Origin: Rheinheimera texasensis DSM 17496
GTDB lineage: Bacteria; Pseudomonadota; Gammaproteobacteria; Enterobacterales; Alteromonadaceae
Direction: 5' to 3'
Assembly: GCF_000711985.1 (NCBI RefSeq)
Contig: NZ_KL544005.1
Location: forward strand, 881,970-945,969
DNA length: 64,000 nt
Shown here: piece after piece, positions 1 through 7,650 of the stretch
Layout: every line of letters starts with the position of its first letter
Numbering within the stretch: position 1 is the stretch's first letter
Translations under genes and position numbers: made by a program
The notes under the pieces: model-generated
The model's input: only the letters and a program-made list of their open reading frames with translations
Database searches by the model: none
What the model was told of the DNA's origin: nothing

Positions 1-328
1 ACTGATGCACCTGCGAAGAGGCAACCTGCCAGTTGATGGCAAACATCGGGCCTGGCGCCTGATCATCTTCTATCGGGCAGTGAAACCAGCCGAGACCCAG
101 TTCGCGGCACAGCGCCGGAATGTCGTTGACCTGCAACTGCTGCATTTCGCTGTCCGGCGTCAGGCTAATCAGTGCCACAGCACCGGCGGCTTTTAATTGT
201 GTCAGCGCCGTTTTGATGTCGACGCCCTGAGTGCCCGGGCATGGCGTAAACAGCAAGGCTGCGGTGGCAGCGGTGCCCGGATTAATCACCAGTTCGTCAA
301 ACGGATGGGATTTCACTGCTGCAACCAT
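1..328 (-). CDS. Phosphatase-like protein of the CDKN3/dual-specificity type, C-terminus outside window
   Basis: The reading frame starts at the ATG whose complement lies at 326-328 and runs off the left edge, so only about 109 residues are visible. A strong AGGAGA Shine-Dalgarno lies 6-7 bases upstream. The N-terminal half contains the segments TPCPGTQGVD and FHCPIEDDQAP, which I recognise from bacterial proteins assigned to the CDKN3-like dual-specificity phosphatase domain; the catalytic CX5R loop would be in the missing part. It follows the RND pump gene by 118 bases on the same strand and may be the last gene of that operon. Family assignment is from memory of the motif set; substrate is unknown. 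Confidence 0.7.
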   Translation of the reverse strand, partial: MVAAVKSHPFDELVINPGTAATAALLFTPCPGTQGVDIKTALTQLKAAGAVALISLTPDSEMQQLQVNDIPALCRELGLGWFHCPIEDDQAPGPMFAINWQVASSQVHQ

Positions 329-446
329 GATGTTCTCCTGTTTACGGAACGGTTTGCACTGTTTTGTGCTGCGGATGAATTTTTACCACGGTTCAACATC
401 CGCGCTGACCGGGCAACCAACCAACGTTTTCAGCGCGCTGACCAGA

Positions 447-3400
447 TCACAAACCTACAGCGCCTGTTGCAGCTGTCTCAGTGCCGGGTCTGATTTTGCT
501 TTCCCGCTGCATCAATAAACTCAGCGCACAAGGCAATACCGTCAACGTCAGGATAGTCGCGGCAAACAAACCACCAATAATGGCGTAGGCCATCGGCCCC
601 CAGAACACCTGAGTGGCAATCGGGATCATGCCCAAAATCGCTGCGGCTGCGGTCAGTAGAATCGGCCGGGCGCGATGGCGCGTTGCCGCCATAATGGCCT
701 CATCGCGCGCCATACCTTGTTCGACATTGGTATCCACTTCGCTGATCAGGATCACCGCATTGCGGATAATCATACCGGCGAGCGCAATACAACCGAGCAA
801 CGCGACAAAACCCATCGGCGTGCCGGTTGGTAACATCGCAAGCACAATCCCAATCAGGCCAAAAGGCGCCGTGATAAAGGCCAGCACAGTGCGCGAAATG
901 CGCTTGAGCTGGATCATCAACAGCACCAGCATCACCAGCATCGTCACCGGCAACACAGCAAAAATCGACGCATTGCCCTTTTCCGACTCCGCCGCCGCGC
1001 CGCCCACTTCCAGCTGATAACCGGCCGGCAGTTTGGCGCTGAACGCCGCGACGTCCGTCGCCAGGCTATTCACCACACCTTGTGCGGTCATGCCGGGAGC
1101 GATATCGGCCTGCACTGTGATAAAGGCCTGGCGCTGGCGACGCCACACCATCGGATCAGCGAGGCCATAACTGACTTTGGCGATCTGCCGCAGCGGCACA
1201 GCACGGCCATCAGCAGTGCGGATCTGTAAGTTCGCCACTGTGGCTAAGTCCTCGCGTTCATTGCTTTGCCCGCGCACCACCACATTGACCAGCCGTTTGC
1301 CGTCGCGCACCGAGGTTAAGGTCTGGCCAGAAAAAATGGTCGCCAGCGCCGACGCCACGTCTTCTGAACTAAAACCGGCGGCGCGGGCTTCGGTCTGATT
1401 GACCTCGACCAGCACAGTGCGCTCCGGCTCGCCGGCGGTCATATTGACATCGCGTGTGTTGGCGTTTTGCCCAATAATGCCACTCAGCGCCAGCGCCTGC
1501 GCCCGCACCACATCAATGTCCGGTCCCATCACGCGGTATTTCAGCGGCCAGCCGACCGGCGGCCCTAATTCCAGCGGCGACACCCGCACCACTAAATCAC
1601 TGAATTGCTGCTGCACCAGTGTATCGAGGCGCTGACGCACTGCGTCGCGCTCGGCCAGACCTTTGGTAACCACCACAATTTGCGCCACATGTTCATGGCT
1701 TAACAGCACGTCCATCGGCAGATAAAAGCGGATGGCGCCGGAGCCGATGTAACTGGAGAAATAGCTGACATCCGGATCGGCTTTGAGCATCTGCTCAATT
1801 TGCGCCGTCCGGCGAGCAGTTTCGGCCTGTGCACTGTTTTGCGGCAGGTTGATGCTGACCAGCAGCTCAGGCCGGTCTGAGGCCGGGAAAAACTCTTCCT
1901 GCAACTGGCCCGAACCAACCACTGCCAGCGCAAAAACGCCCAATGCCAGCGCGATACTTTTGCCACGATGCGCCAGCGCCTGCGCCAGTAGCCGGTCATA
2001 GGCCAGCATAAAACGGCCCGGTGCCGGATGGGCCGCGCCCGGCGTGGCTTTAAGCAGCCAGACGCCTAACAGTGGCGAAAACAGCACTGCGACAATCCAG
2101 GAACTCATCAGCGCAATCAGCACTACCATAAACAACGAGAAACAATATTCGCCGGCACTGGACGAGGCAAAGCCGACCGGAATAAAACCGGCGATCATCA
2201 CCAGGGTGCCGGTTAGCATCGGAAAGGCTGTGGTTTCATAGGCATAAGTCGCAGCGCGGCGTAAATCCCAGCCGGCTTCCAGCCTGGAGACCATCGCCTC
2301 GACCGTTATCATCGCATCGTCCACCAACAGCCCGAGCGCAATAATCAAAGCGCCGAGCGAAATACGCTGCAAGCCGATATCCGCCAGCTCCATGCCAACA
2401 AAAGTCATCGCCAGTACCACCGGTACTGACACCGCAACCACTAAACCGGCGCGGGTGCCAAGCGAGACAAAAGACACCGCCAGTACAATGACAATGGCTT
2501 CAATTAATACTTTGAGGAAACCGCCGACGGCTTCTTTGACGACGGCAGATTGGTCAGCCACCACATGCAGCTCAATACCATGCGGTAAATCTGCCGCAAG
2601 CGCTGCCATTCTGGCGCGGATAGCCTGACCAAATTCCAGCATATTGCCGGTTGGCGCCATCGAAATCGCCAGGCCAAGCGCCTTGTCGCCATTGACTTTA
2701 AACAGCGGCACCGGCGGTTCTGCCAGTTGGCGCGACACTGTGGCAATGTCCGACAAAGCAATAAAACGATCGCCCAGGCGCAATGTGATATCACGAATGC
2801 TTTGCTCAGAAGTAAAAGCGCCGCTGACCCGGAGACTGATGCGTTCTTTGTCGGTGCGCACGACTCCTGTGGGTGTCACGGCATTTTGCGCCTGAATACT
2901 TTGCATCACCTGCGCCGGGTCCAGCCCCAGGCCGGCCATGCGGCGGGGTGAAAATTCGACGACGATTTGCTCTTCTTCCACACCTAAAATGTCAATTTTG
3001 CCGACATTTGGTACCTGCATCAGCGCGGTGCGCATATCTTCAACATATTCGCGCAATTCACGCGGGCTAAAGCCGTCAGCGACAAAACCAAAGATAGTAC
3101 CGAAGGTGTCGTCAAACTCATCATTGACGCCCGGTGTCGACACCCCTGCGGGCAAACTCGGCGCCAGATCCTGCATTTTTTTCCGCACTTTGTACCAGAT
3201 ATCCGGCACCATTTCCGGCGGCGTGTCATCCCTAAGCGCTAAAAACACCACGGCTTCGCCACTTTTGGTGTAGCTTTCGACAAAATCCAGGTATGGAATT
3301 TCCTGCAGCTTTTTCTCGATCGGTTCTGTAACCAGATTCATTGTATCCAGCACGGTCGCGCCGGGCCAACCCGCTGAAACTACAGCAGTTTTAATAGTAA

Positions 3401-3554
3401 ACGCCGGGTCTTCGTTGCGTGGCAACCGGTCATAGCTCAGCACACCGCAGGCCATCACTACCAGCAGCAAAAACGCCACTAACTGCTGATTGGCCAGCGC
3501 CCAGCTTGAGAGGTTAAAGCCGGTGCTACCGGCAGTTTGAGGGGCTGAACTCAT
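447..3554 (-). CDS. RND-family efflux pump, inner-membrane transporter subunit
   Basis: This 1035-residue protein has the normal length and layout of a proton-driven RND exporter. It has an N-terminal membrane helix (about 18-36), a first large periplasmic loop, a block of helices from about 340, a second periplasmic loop and a C-terminal helix block. The helix-4 motif GLLVDDAMITVEAM near residue 400 carries the paired aspartates needed for proton relay. Its start codon overlaps the stop of the adaptor gene by four bases (ATGA), so the two are translationally coupled. No outer-membrane channel gene is visible, so a TolC-like partner must lie elsewhere. Sequence style is closest to the VexF/MexF-like multidrug branch rather than heavy-metal CusA, but the substrate cannot be read from the sequence. 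Confidence 0.95.
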   Translation of the reverse strand: MSSAPQTAGSTGFNLSSWALANQQLVAFLLLVVMACGVLSYDRLPRNEDPAFTIKTAVVSAGWPGATVLDTMNLVTEPIEKKLQEIPYLDFVESYTKSGEAVVFLALRDDTPPEMVPDIWYKVRKKMQDLAPSLPAGVSTPGVNDEFDDTFGTIFGFVADGFSPRELREYVEDMRTALMQVPNVGKIDILGVEEEQIVVEFSPRRMAGLGLDPAQVMQSIQAQNAVTPTGVVRTDKERISLRVSGAFTSEQSIRDITLRLGDRFIALSDIATVSRQLAEPPVPLFKVNGDKALGLAISMAPTGNMLEFGQAIRARMAALAADLPHGIELHVVADQSAVVKEAVGGFLKVLIEAIVIVLAVSFVSLGTRAGLVVAVSVPVVLAMTFVGMELADIGLQRISLGALIIALGLLVDDAMITVEAMVSRLEAGWDLRRAATYAYETTAFPMLTGTLVMIAGFIPVGFASSSAGEYCFSLFMVVLIALMSSWIVAVLFSPLLGVWLLKATPGAAHPAPGRFMLAYDRLLAQALAHRGKSIALALGVFALAVVGSGQLQEEFFPASDRPELLVSINLPQNSAQAETARRTAQIEQMLKADPDVSYFSSYIGSGAIRFYLPMDVLLSHEHVAQIVVVTKGLAERDAVRQRLDTLVQQQFSDLVVRVSPLELGPPVGWPLKYRVMGPDIDVVRAQALALSGIIGQNANTRDVNMTAGEPERTVLVEVNQTEARAAGFSSEDVASALATIFSGQTLTSVRDGKRLVNVVVRGQSNEREDLATVANLQIRTADGRAVPLRQIAKVSYGLADPMVWRRQRQAFITVQADIAPGMTAQGVVNSLATDVAAFSAKLPAGYQLEVGGAAAESEKGNASIFAVLPVTMLVMLVLLMIQLKRISRTVLAFITAPFGLIGIVLAMLPTGTPMGFVALLGCIALAGMIIRNAVILISEVDTNVEQGMARDEAIMAATRHRARPILLTAAAAILGMIPIATQVFWGPMAYAIIGGLFAATILTLTVLPCALSLLMQRESKIRPGTETAATGAVGL

Positions 3555-4651
3555 GCTTTTGGCTCCGGCAACAAGCTCACTACAAGGCCTGGCCGCAATT
3601 TGCCGACGCCGGCTACGACCACCTGCTCACCGGCAACTAATCCGGCGCTGATAAAAACTTCAGTGTCGGAATAGCGGCTGACACTGACCTTTTTCAGCTG
3701 CAGCTGTGAGGTGGCCGGGTCGACCACATAGACCGCAGGCTCTGAGCCGTCGCGGGTCATGGCGCTGGCCGGCACCATCAGCTGGTCCGACGCCGGTTTG
3801 TCGATACTGCCCTGCACTATGGCGCCAAAACCAAAGGCCGCCGGCGGCTGCTCCAGTGTGACCCGCACCCGGATGGTCCGCGTCACAGGGTCAGCCACCG
3901 GGCTGACATCACGGATGCGGCCTTGCGCCTGAATGCTCGGGTCGGACAACAAAGTCACTAACACTGTTGGATGGTCAACTTTGCTGTTAACCAGACTTTC
4001 TGACACATCAAATACTGCATCGCGCCCGGCCAACGCCGCCAGCCGCACCACTTCCTGTCCGGCGCTGACCACTTGGCCCGGATTGGCCGTCACCGCTGAC
4101 ACCACGCCGTCGCTGGTTGCGGTCAGCGCGGTAAAATTCAACCGGTCCTGTGCACTGGTAACGTTAGCTTCAGCACTTTTACGCGCTGACAGGCTGGCTT
4201 CATGATCTGACTCGGCCTGTTCTAGCTGCGCCGCCGACACAGCACCGCCCGGAGCCAATTGCTTAAGCCGTTTGAAGTTCGACAACGCCAGTTTTTCCGC
4301 CGTCACCGCACTGTCGAGCTGCGCTTTGGCGGCCTTGAGCTGGTTTTCGCTGTCGCTGGGGTCCAGCGTTGCCAACACATCGCCGGCTTTGACTACTGCG
4401 CCAACATCAACCAGCCGTTTGACAATACGGCCATCGATGCGAAAACCGAGGCTGGTTTCTTCCGAAGGTCGAATCTCACCGGTTTGCACCAGTTTCTCTG
4501 CACCGGTGCCGGCACTGACCACAATAGTTTTGACCGGACGGACAGTTTCAGCCGGCGCTGTGGGCGCGTCAGAACAAGCGCTCAGTAAAGCAACAGTCGC
4601 GAGCACACAGCAGGCGGCCAGTTGACGGGAAACAGCGGGGAAAGCAGGCAT
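3551..4651 (-). CDS. RND efflux periplasmic adaptor (membrane fusion) lipoprotein
   Basis: The protein has 366 residues from the ATG complementary to 4649-4651, which has a GGAG ribosome site and opens a lipoprotein signal peptide. The lipobox LSAC places the lipidated cysteine at residue 26. A longer frame reaching 4825 is open but lies inside the TetR gene and gives no signal peptide, so I reject it. The body shows a lipoyl-like half (GFRIDGRIVKRLVDVGAVVKAG), a coiled-coil hairpin rich in Ala/Gln/Glu, the second lipoyl half and beta-barrel segments, as in MexA/AcrA proteins. It would connect the pump in the inner membrane to an outer-membrane channel. The operon order is tetR, adaptor, pump. 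Confidence 0.93.
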   Translation of the reverse strand: MPAFPAVSRQLAACCVLATVALLSACSDAPTAPAETVRPVKTIVVSAGTGAEKLVQTGEIRPSEETSLGFRIDGRIVKRLVDVGAVVKAGDVLATLDPSDSENQLKAAKAQLDSAVTAEKLALSNFKRLKQLAPGGAVSAAQLEQAESDHEASLSARKSAEANVTSAQDRLNFTALTATSDGVVSAVTANPGQVVSAGQEVVRLAALAGRDAVFDVSESLVNSKVDHPTVLVTLLSDPSIQAQGRIRDVSPVADPVTRTIRVRVTLEQPPAAFGFGAIVQGSIDKPASDQLMVPASAMTRDGSEPAVYVVDPATSQLQLKKVSVSRYSDTEVFISAGLVAGEQVVVAGVGKLRPGLVVSLLPEPKA

Positions 4652-4700
4652 AAGCGCTCCAGATGATGGTATTGATAGTTGGCGGTAGATGTTGGCAAAC

Positions 4701-5336
4701 CTAAACAGTGTAGTTGCGGCAGAATTGTTGCCAGTTCTGCCCCAGCATTTTTTTCGCCGCATCCAGGGTGGCGCGGCCTTCACGCTCATCCTGTTCCAGC
4801 GCCAGCCGCGACGCGGCGACGCCAAAATGCAGCAGCAAATTCAGCGTGCGATAGAGTTCAGCTGTGGCGGAAGCCGGAAAAAACGGCGCGGCCACAGTGC
4901 AAAAAAACTGCAGATGGCGTTCATTATCCTGCTGCTCCAGATTCTGCATATCTTTGTCGGTCGCAGTACCAGCCCAGACATCGCGCACCACCGGGTCGTC
5001 ACGAAACATTTGGTAGTGTTGTTCCAGCACCTGCAAAAAGAGGTCAGCCAGCTGCTCACGACTGGTCACAGGCACAGCGAAAACCGTTGCCAGCTGCTGC
5101 TGGAACAGCTCGACGTAATACTGCCCCAGCGCCAACACTATCGCCGCTTTGTTACGGTAGTATTGATACATAGAACCCGGTGTCACACCGGCTACTTCAG
5201 CAATTTCACTGATAGTCAGATTGGCACAGCCTTTTTGCAAAATGATGGCGCGCGCCGCAGCGAGAATTTGGTCCGCGCGCTGTTTACTGCGCTGTTGCTG
5301 CGGCGCCCGTACTGGGTTGTTGTGGGATTGGTCCAT
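4701..5336 (-). CDS. TetR/AcrR-family transcriptional repressor
   Basis: The N-terminal helix-turn-helix region (TISEIAEVAGVTPGSMYQYYRNKAAIVLAL, about residues 45-75) is typical of TetR proteins, and the ligand-binding half follows, for 211 residues in total. I chose the ATG at 5336 because a run of Gs in front (AGGGGGG) gives a good ribosome site; an in-frame start at 5396 would place an operator palindrome inside the coding region. The gene is 49 bases upstream of the adaptor gene in the same direction. Two palindromes just upstream make autorepression and control of the pump operon likely. The ligand is unknown. Confidence 0.92.
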   Translation of the reverse strand: MDQSHNNPVRAPQQQRSKQRADQILAAARAIILQKGCANLTISEIAEVAGVTPGSMYQYYRNKAAIVLALGQYYVELFQQQLATVFAVPVTSREQLADLFLQVLEQHYQMFRDDPVVRDVWAGTATDKDMQNLEQQDNERHLQFFCTVAAPFFPASATAELYRTLNLLLHFGVAASRLALEQDEREGRATLDAAKKMLGQNWQQFCRNYTV

Positions 5337-5349
5337 CAGGAACCCCCCT

Positions 5350-5424
5350 AAATCTGAATATTTTTCAGATTTTACCGCAGTAGAAAAATTAAACACAAGT
5401 TAAATCTGAAAATGTTTCAGGTTT
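5350..5424. promoter_or_regulatory. Twin palindromic operators, probable TetR binding sites
   Basis: A perfect inverted repeat AAATCTGAA-N5-TTCAGATTT spans 5350-5372. A second copy with one mismatch, AAATCTGAA-N5-TTCAGGTTT, spans 5402-5424. The two copies are 52 bases apart, about five helical turns, and lie between the TetR gene and the divergent cupin gene. Two copies of one 9-5-9 palindrome at the head of a TetR-RND operon is the classic arrangement of an autoregulated repressor site. Confidence 0.75.
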
Positions 5425-5515
5425 TAGTGTTTATTTGTGGCTCAATAGCTGAATTGATCTGAGTGGAATCGAGTGCTGTACAATCAGCCGCAGATGAGTC
5501 AAAGCGGAGCCGTCT

Positions 5516-6169
5516 ATGCTGAATATGAATTTTGCCGAACGCGTGGTGATCAATACCGCCACGCAGCCGTGGCTACCAAGCCCGATGCAGGGTGTACTAC
5601 GTAAACCATTGTCACGCGGCGGCGAAGAATCCGGTCATGCCACGAGCATAGTTTGTTATGCGACAGGCTCTAGTTTTAAAGCACATGCCCATCCGGGCGG
5701 TGAAGAAATTCTGGTGTTGGATGGCGTGTTCAGTGATGCATCCGGCGATTATGGCCCCGGCAGTTATCTGCGTAATCCGCCCGGTAGCGAGCACGCGCCT
5801 TTTAGCCGCGATGGCTGTACTTTGTTTGTCAAACTGCATCAGTTCGCGCCGGCCGATCAGGCCACAGTGCGGATAGATACCAGCAATGCCGAATGGCTGC
5901 CCGGCCATGGCGGTTTACAGGTGATGCCTTTGCATAGCTTTGAAGGTGAACATACCGCGCTGGTGCGCTGGCCGGCCGGCGAAGTGTTTCTGCCGCACCG
6001 CCATTTTGGTGGCGAGGAAATTCTGGTGTTAAGCGGCACTTTTTGTGATGAGTTCGGTGAATATCCGGCGCTAAGCTGGCTGCGCAGCCCGCATCAGAGT
6101 CAGCACACGCCTTTTGTCCGTGAAGAAACCGTCATTCTGGTGAAAACCGGTCATTTGCCGTTGCTCTGA
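5516..6169 (+). CDS. Bicupin protein, ChrR-type cupin fold
   Basis: The protein has 217 residues made of two cupin units, each with a metal-binding signature: HAHPGGEEILVLDG near residue 57 and HRHFGGEEILVLSG near 162. The repeated GGEEILVL block shows that the halves arose by duplication. This pattern is that of the cupin found at the C-terminus of ChrR anti-sigma factors, but the zinc-binding anti-sigma N-domain is absent, so it should not be called an anti-sigma factor. A GCGGAG ribosome site precedes the ATG at 5516. The function is unknown; metal-dependent chemistry or sensing of small molecules is the usual role of such proteins. Confidence 0.85.
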   Translation: MLNMNFAERVVINTATQPWLPSPMQGVLRKPLSRGGEESGHATSIVCYATGSSFKAHAHPGGEEILVLDGVFSDASGDYGPGSYLRNPPGSEHAPFSRDGCTLFVKLHQFAPADQATVRIDTSNAEWLPGHGGLQVMPLHSFEGEHTALVRWPAGEVFLPHRHFGGEEILVLSGTFCDEFGEYPALSWLRSPHQSQHTPFVREETVILVKTGHLPLL

Positions 6170-6193
6170 TATGGAATATCCGAAAGCAGAGAC

Positions 6194-6226
6194 AAAAAAG
6201 CCGCAGTCTGTGCTGCGGCTTTTTTT
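6194..6226. terminator. Bidirectional rho-independent terminator
   Basis: A 13-bp stem AAAAAAGCCGCAG / CTGCGGCTTTTTT with a six-base loop is flanked by A and T runs on its two sides. It sits between the converging cupin gene (ends 6169) and the sorting-tail protein (ends 6234), and can serve both. Confidence 0.9.
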
Positions 6227-6233
6227 ACGAAAG

Positions 6234-6845
6234 TCAGGCCTTGCGGCGGCGCCAGAACAACGCGGCGGCTGCGATAGCCAGCAATGCACCTGTTGGGCCT
6301 GTCGGCACTGAATTGCTGCTGATCTGCGGCGGCAATTCAGTGATTTGTACATCATCAATAAAATTACCGACAGTGCCCGCAGTGCCAGAGGTAAACCGCA
6401 GCAAACTGCTGGTATTGCCTGCCGTGAAATAACCGGTGAACAGACGCCACTCACCAGTGATATGGTCAGTCAGGGTTTGGTTCAAATCTGCCACACTGAC
6501 ACTGAAAGTTTCATTGCTGTTGGCGCGGGCACGGTAAGCAAAACTCAGCTGATAGCGCGCACCGCTGACGGTATTAAAGGTTTGGAAAATTGACCAGTCA
6601 CCGTTGTTATTGCCGTGGGCATTTAACTCGATAAACTGCTGGCCGCTGTATGCCTCAACACCGGCATAACCACGCCAGATCTCCAGATTGCTGCCATCCC
6701 AGCCATTGACCTGATCCGCAATGAACCAGCGCCAGCTGTTGTTGCCAATCACATTGTCTTCAAAATTGCCGTTAGTGATCACAGATGCCTGCGCTGAAGT
6801 ACCAGCCAGTGCCAAAAATAACGCAGAAATTGCAGCCCATTTCAT
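6234..6845 (-). CDS. Secreted beta-rich protein with C-terminal PEP-CTERM-like sorting tail
   Basis: The gene starts at the ATG complementary to 6843-6845 and encodes 203 residues. A signal peptide (MKWAAISALFLALAGTSAQA) is followed by a carbohydrate-binding-like beta domain (NGNFEDN...WDGSNLEIWRG...GQQFIELN) that resembles DUF642 or galactose-binding folds. The C-terminus has the three-part layout of surface-sorting signals: a short proline motif (SVPTGPTG), a hydrophobic helix (ALLAIAAAALFW) and a basic end (RRRKA). The motif is not the canonical VPEP, so the sorting enzyme is uncertain; no exosortase is in this window. It is probably an exported matrix or envelope protein. Confidence 0.75.
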   Translation of the reverse strand: MKWAAISALFLALAGTSAQASVITNGNFEDNVIGNNSWRWFIADQVNGWDGSNLEIWRGYAGVEAYSGQQFIELNAHGNNNGDWSIFQTFNTVSGARYQLSFAYRARANSNETFSVSVADLNQTLTDHITGEWRLFTGYFTAGNTSSLLRFTSGTAGTVGNFIDDVQITELPPQISSNSVPTGPTGALLAIAAAALFWRRRKA

Positions 6846-6972
6846 ACAACACAGTCCTCTGTACAACCTGAATGAGGCGCGCATGCTACCAGTTTGCTTT
6901 AGGTCTGACCAGTATGTTTTTTAACCTTTTCATAAGCCATTGACCTGATTGTTTTTTAAGCTGCCAAGGCAA

Positions 6973-7650
6973 TTACAGACATAAGCGATAACCCACGCCA
7001 GCTTCGGTTTTCAAGTAATGTGGTGCGGTCGGGTCGTCGCCGAGTTTTTGCCGTAAGTGACTGACAACAATGCGTAAATAATGCGTATCCTCGCCGTGGC
7101 TCGGGCCCCAGATTTGTTCTAACAGCTGTTTTTGCAGTACCACTTTGTGCACTTGCTGCGCTAAGGCGGCCAGCACGGCATATTCTTTGGGCGTGAGCTC
7201 TACCGGCTGCCCGGCGACCTGCACCTGACGCAGCGCTAAGTCGATGCTCAGATGACCGTCGGTTAATAGCGGCGATGTGGTTTGCAACTGGCGGTCACGC
7301 AGTTGCGCCCGCACCCGTGCCAATAATTCTTCGACACTGAATGGCTTCGTGACAAAATCCTGTGCGCCCAAATCAAGCGCCTGAATTTTGTCGCGATCGC
7401 CGGAACGTACAGATAACACGATAACCGGCACTTTGCTGAAACTGCGCAGCTCTGCCAACAGGTCACTGCCATCACCGTCGGGCAGGCCTAAATCCAGCAC
7501 CAATAAATCCGGTTGCTGGCGCACGGCGGCGGCAAGACCAGACTCGACACTGTCCGCTTCAACGACTTCATAGCCCACACTCTTCAGCGCAATGCGCAGC
7601 ATCTTGCGAATTTGCATTTCGTCGTCAACCACCAGCACTTTTGCCTTCAC
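6973..7650 (-). CDS. kdpE: KdpE, OmpR-family response regulator for potassium starvation
   Basis: The protein has 225 residues: a receiver domain with phosphoacceptor Asp53 and switch lysine in the VTKPFS motif, then a winged-helix DNA-binding domain ending SHLRQKLGDDP...TEAGVGYRL, which is typical of KdpE. It overlaps kdpD by four bases (ATGA) and is last in the kdp operon. It is expected to be phosphorylated by KdpD and to activate the kdpF promoter, where a matching direct repeat is seen at 15981-16001. Confidence 0.95.
   Translation of the reverse strand: MKAKVLVVDDEMQIRKMLRIALKSVGYEVVEADSVESGLAAAVRQQPDLLVLDLGLPDGDGSDLLAELRSFSKVPVIVLSVRSGDRDKIQALDLGAQDFVTKPFSVEELLARVRAQLRDRQLQTTSPLLTDGHLSIDLALRQVQVAGQPVELTPKEYAVLAALAQQVHKVVLQKQLLEQIWGPSHGEDTHYLRIVVSHLRQKLGDDPTAPHYLKTEAGVGYRLCL

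Noticed and set aside
5516-6169. ChrR anti-sigma factor
   Set aside because: Only the cupin part is present and duplicated; the zinc anti-sigma N-domain and a neighbouring ECF sigma gene are absent.
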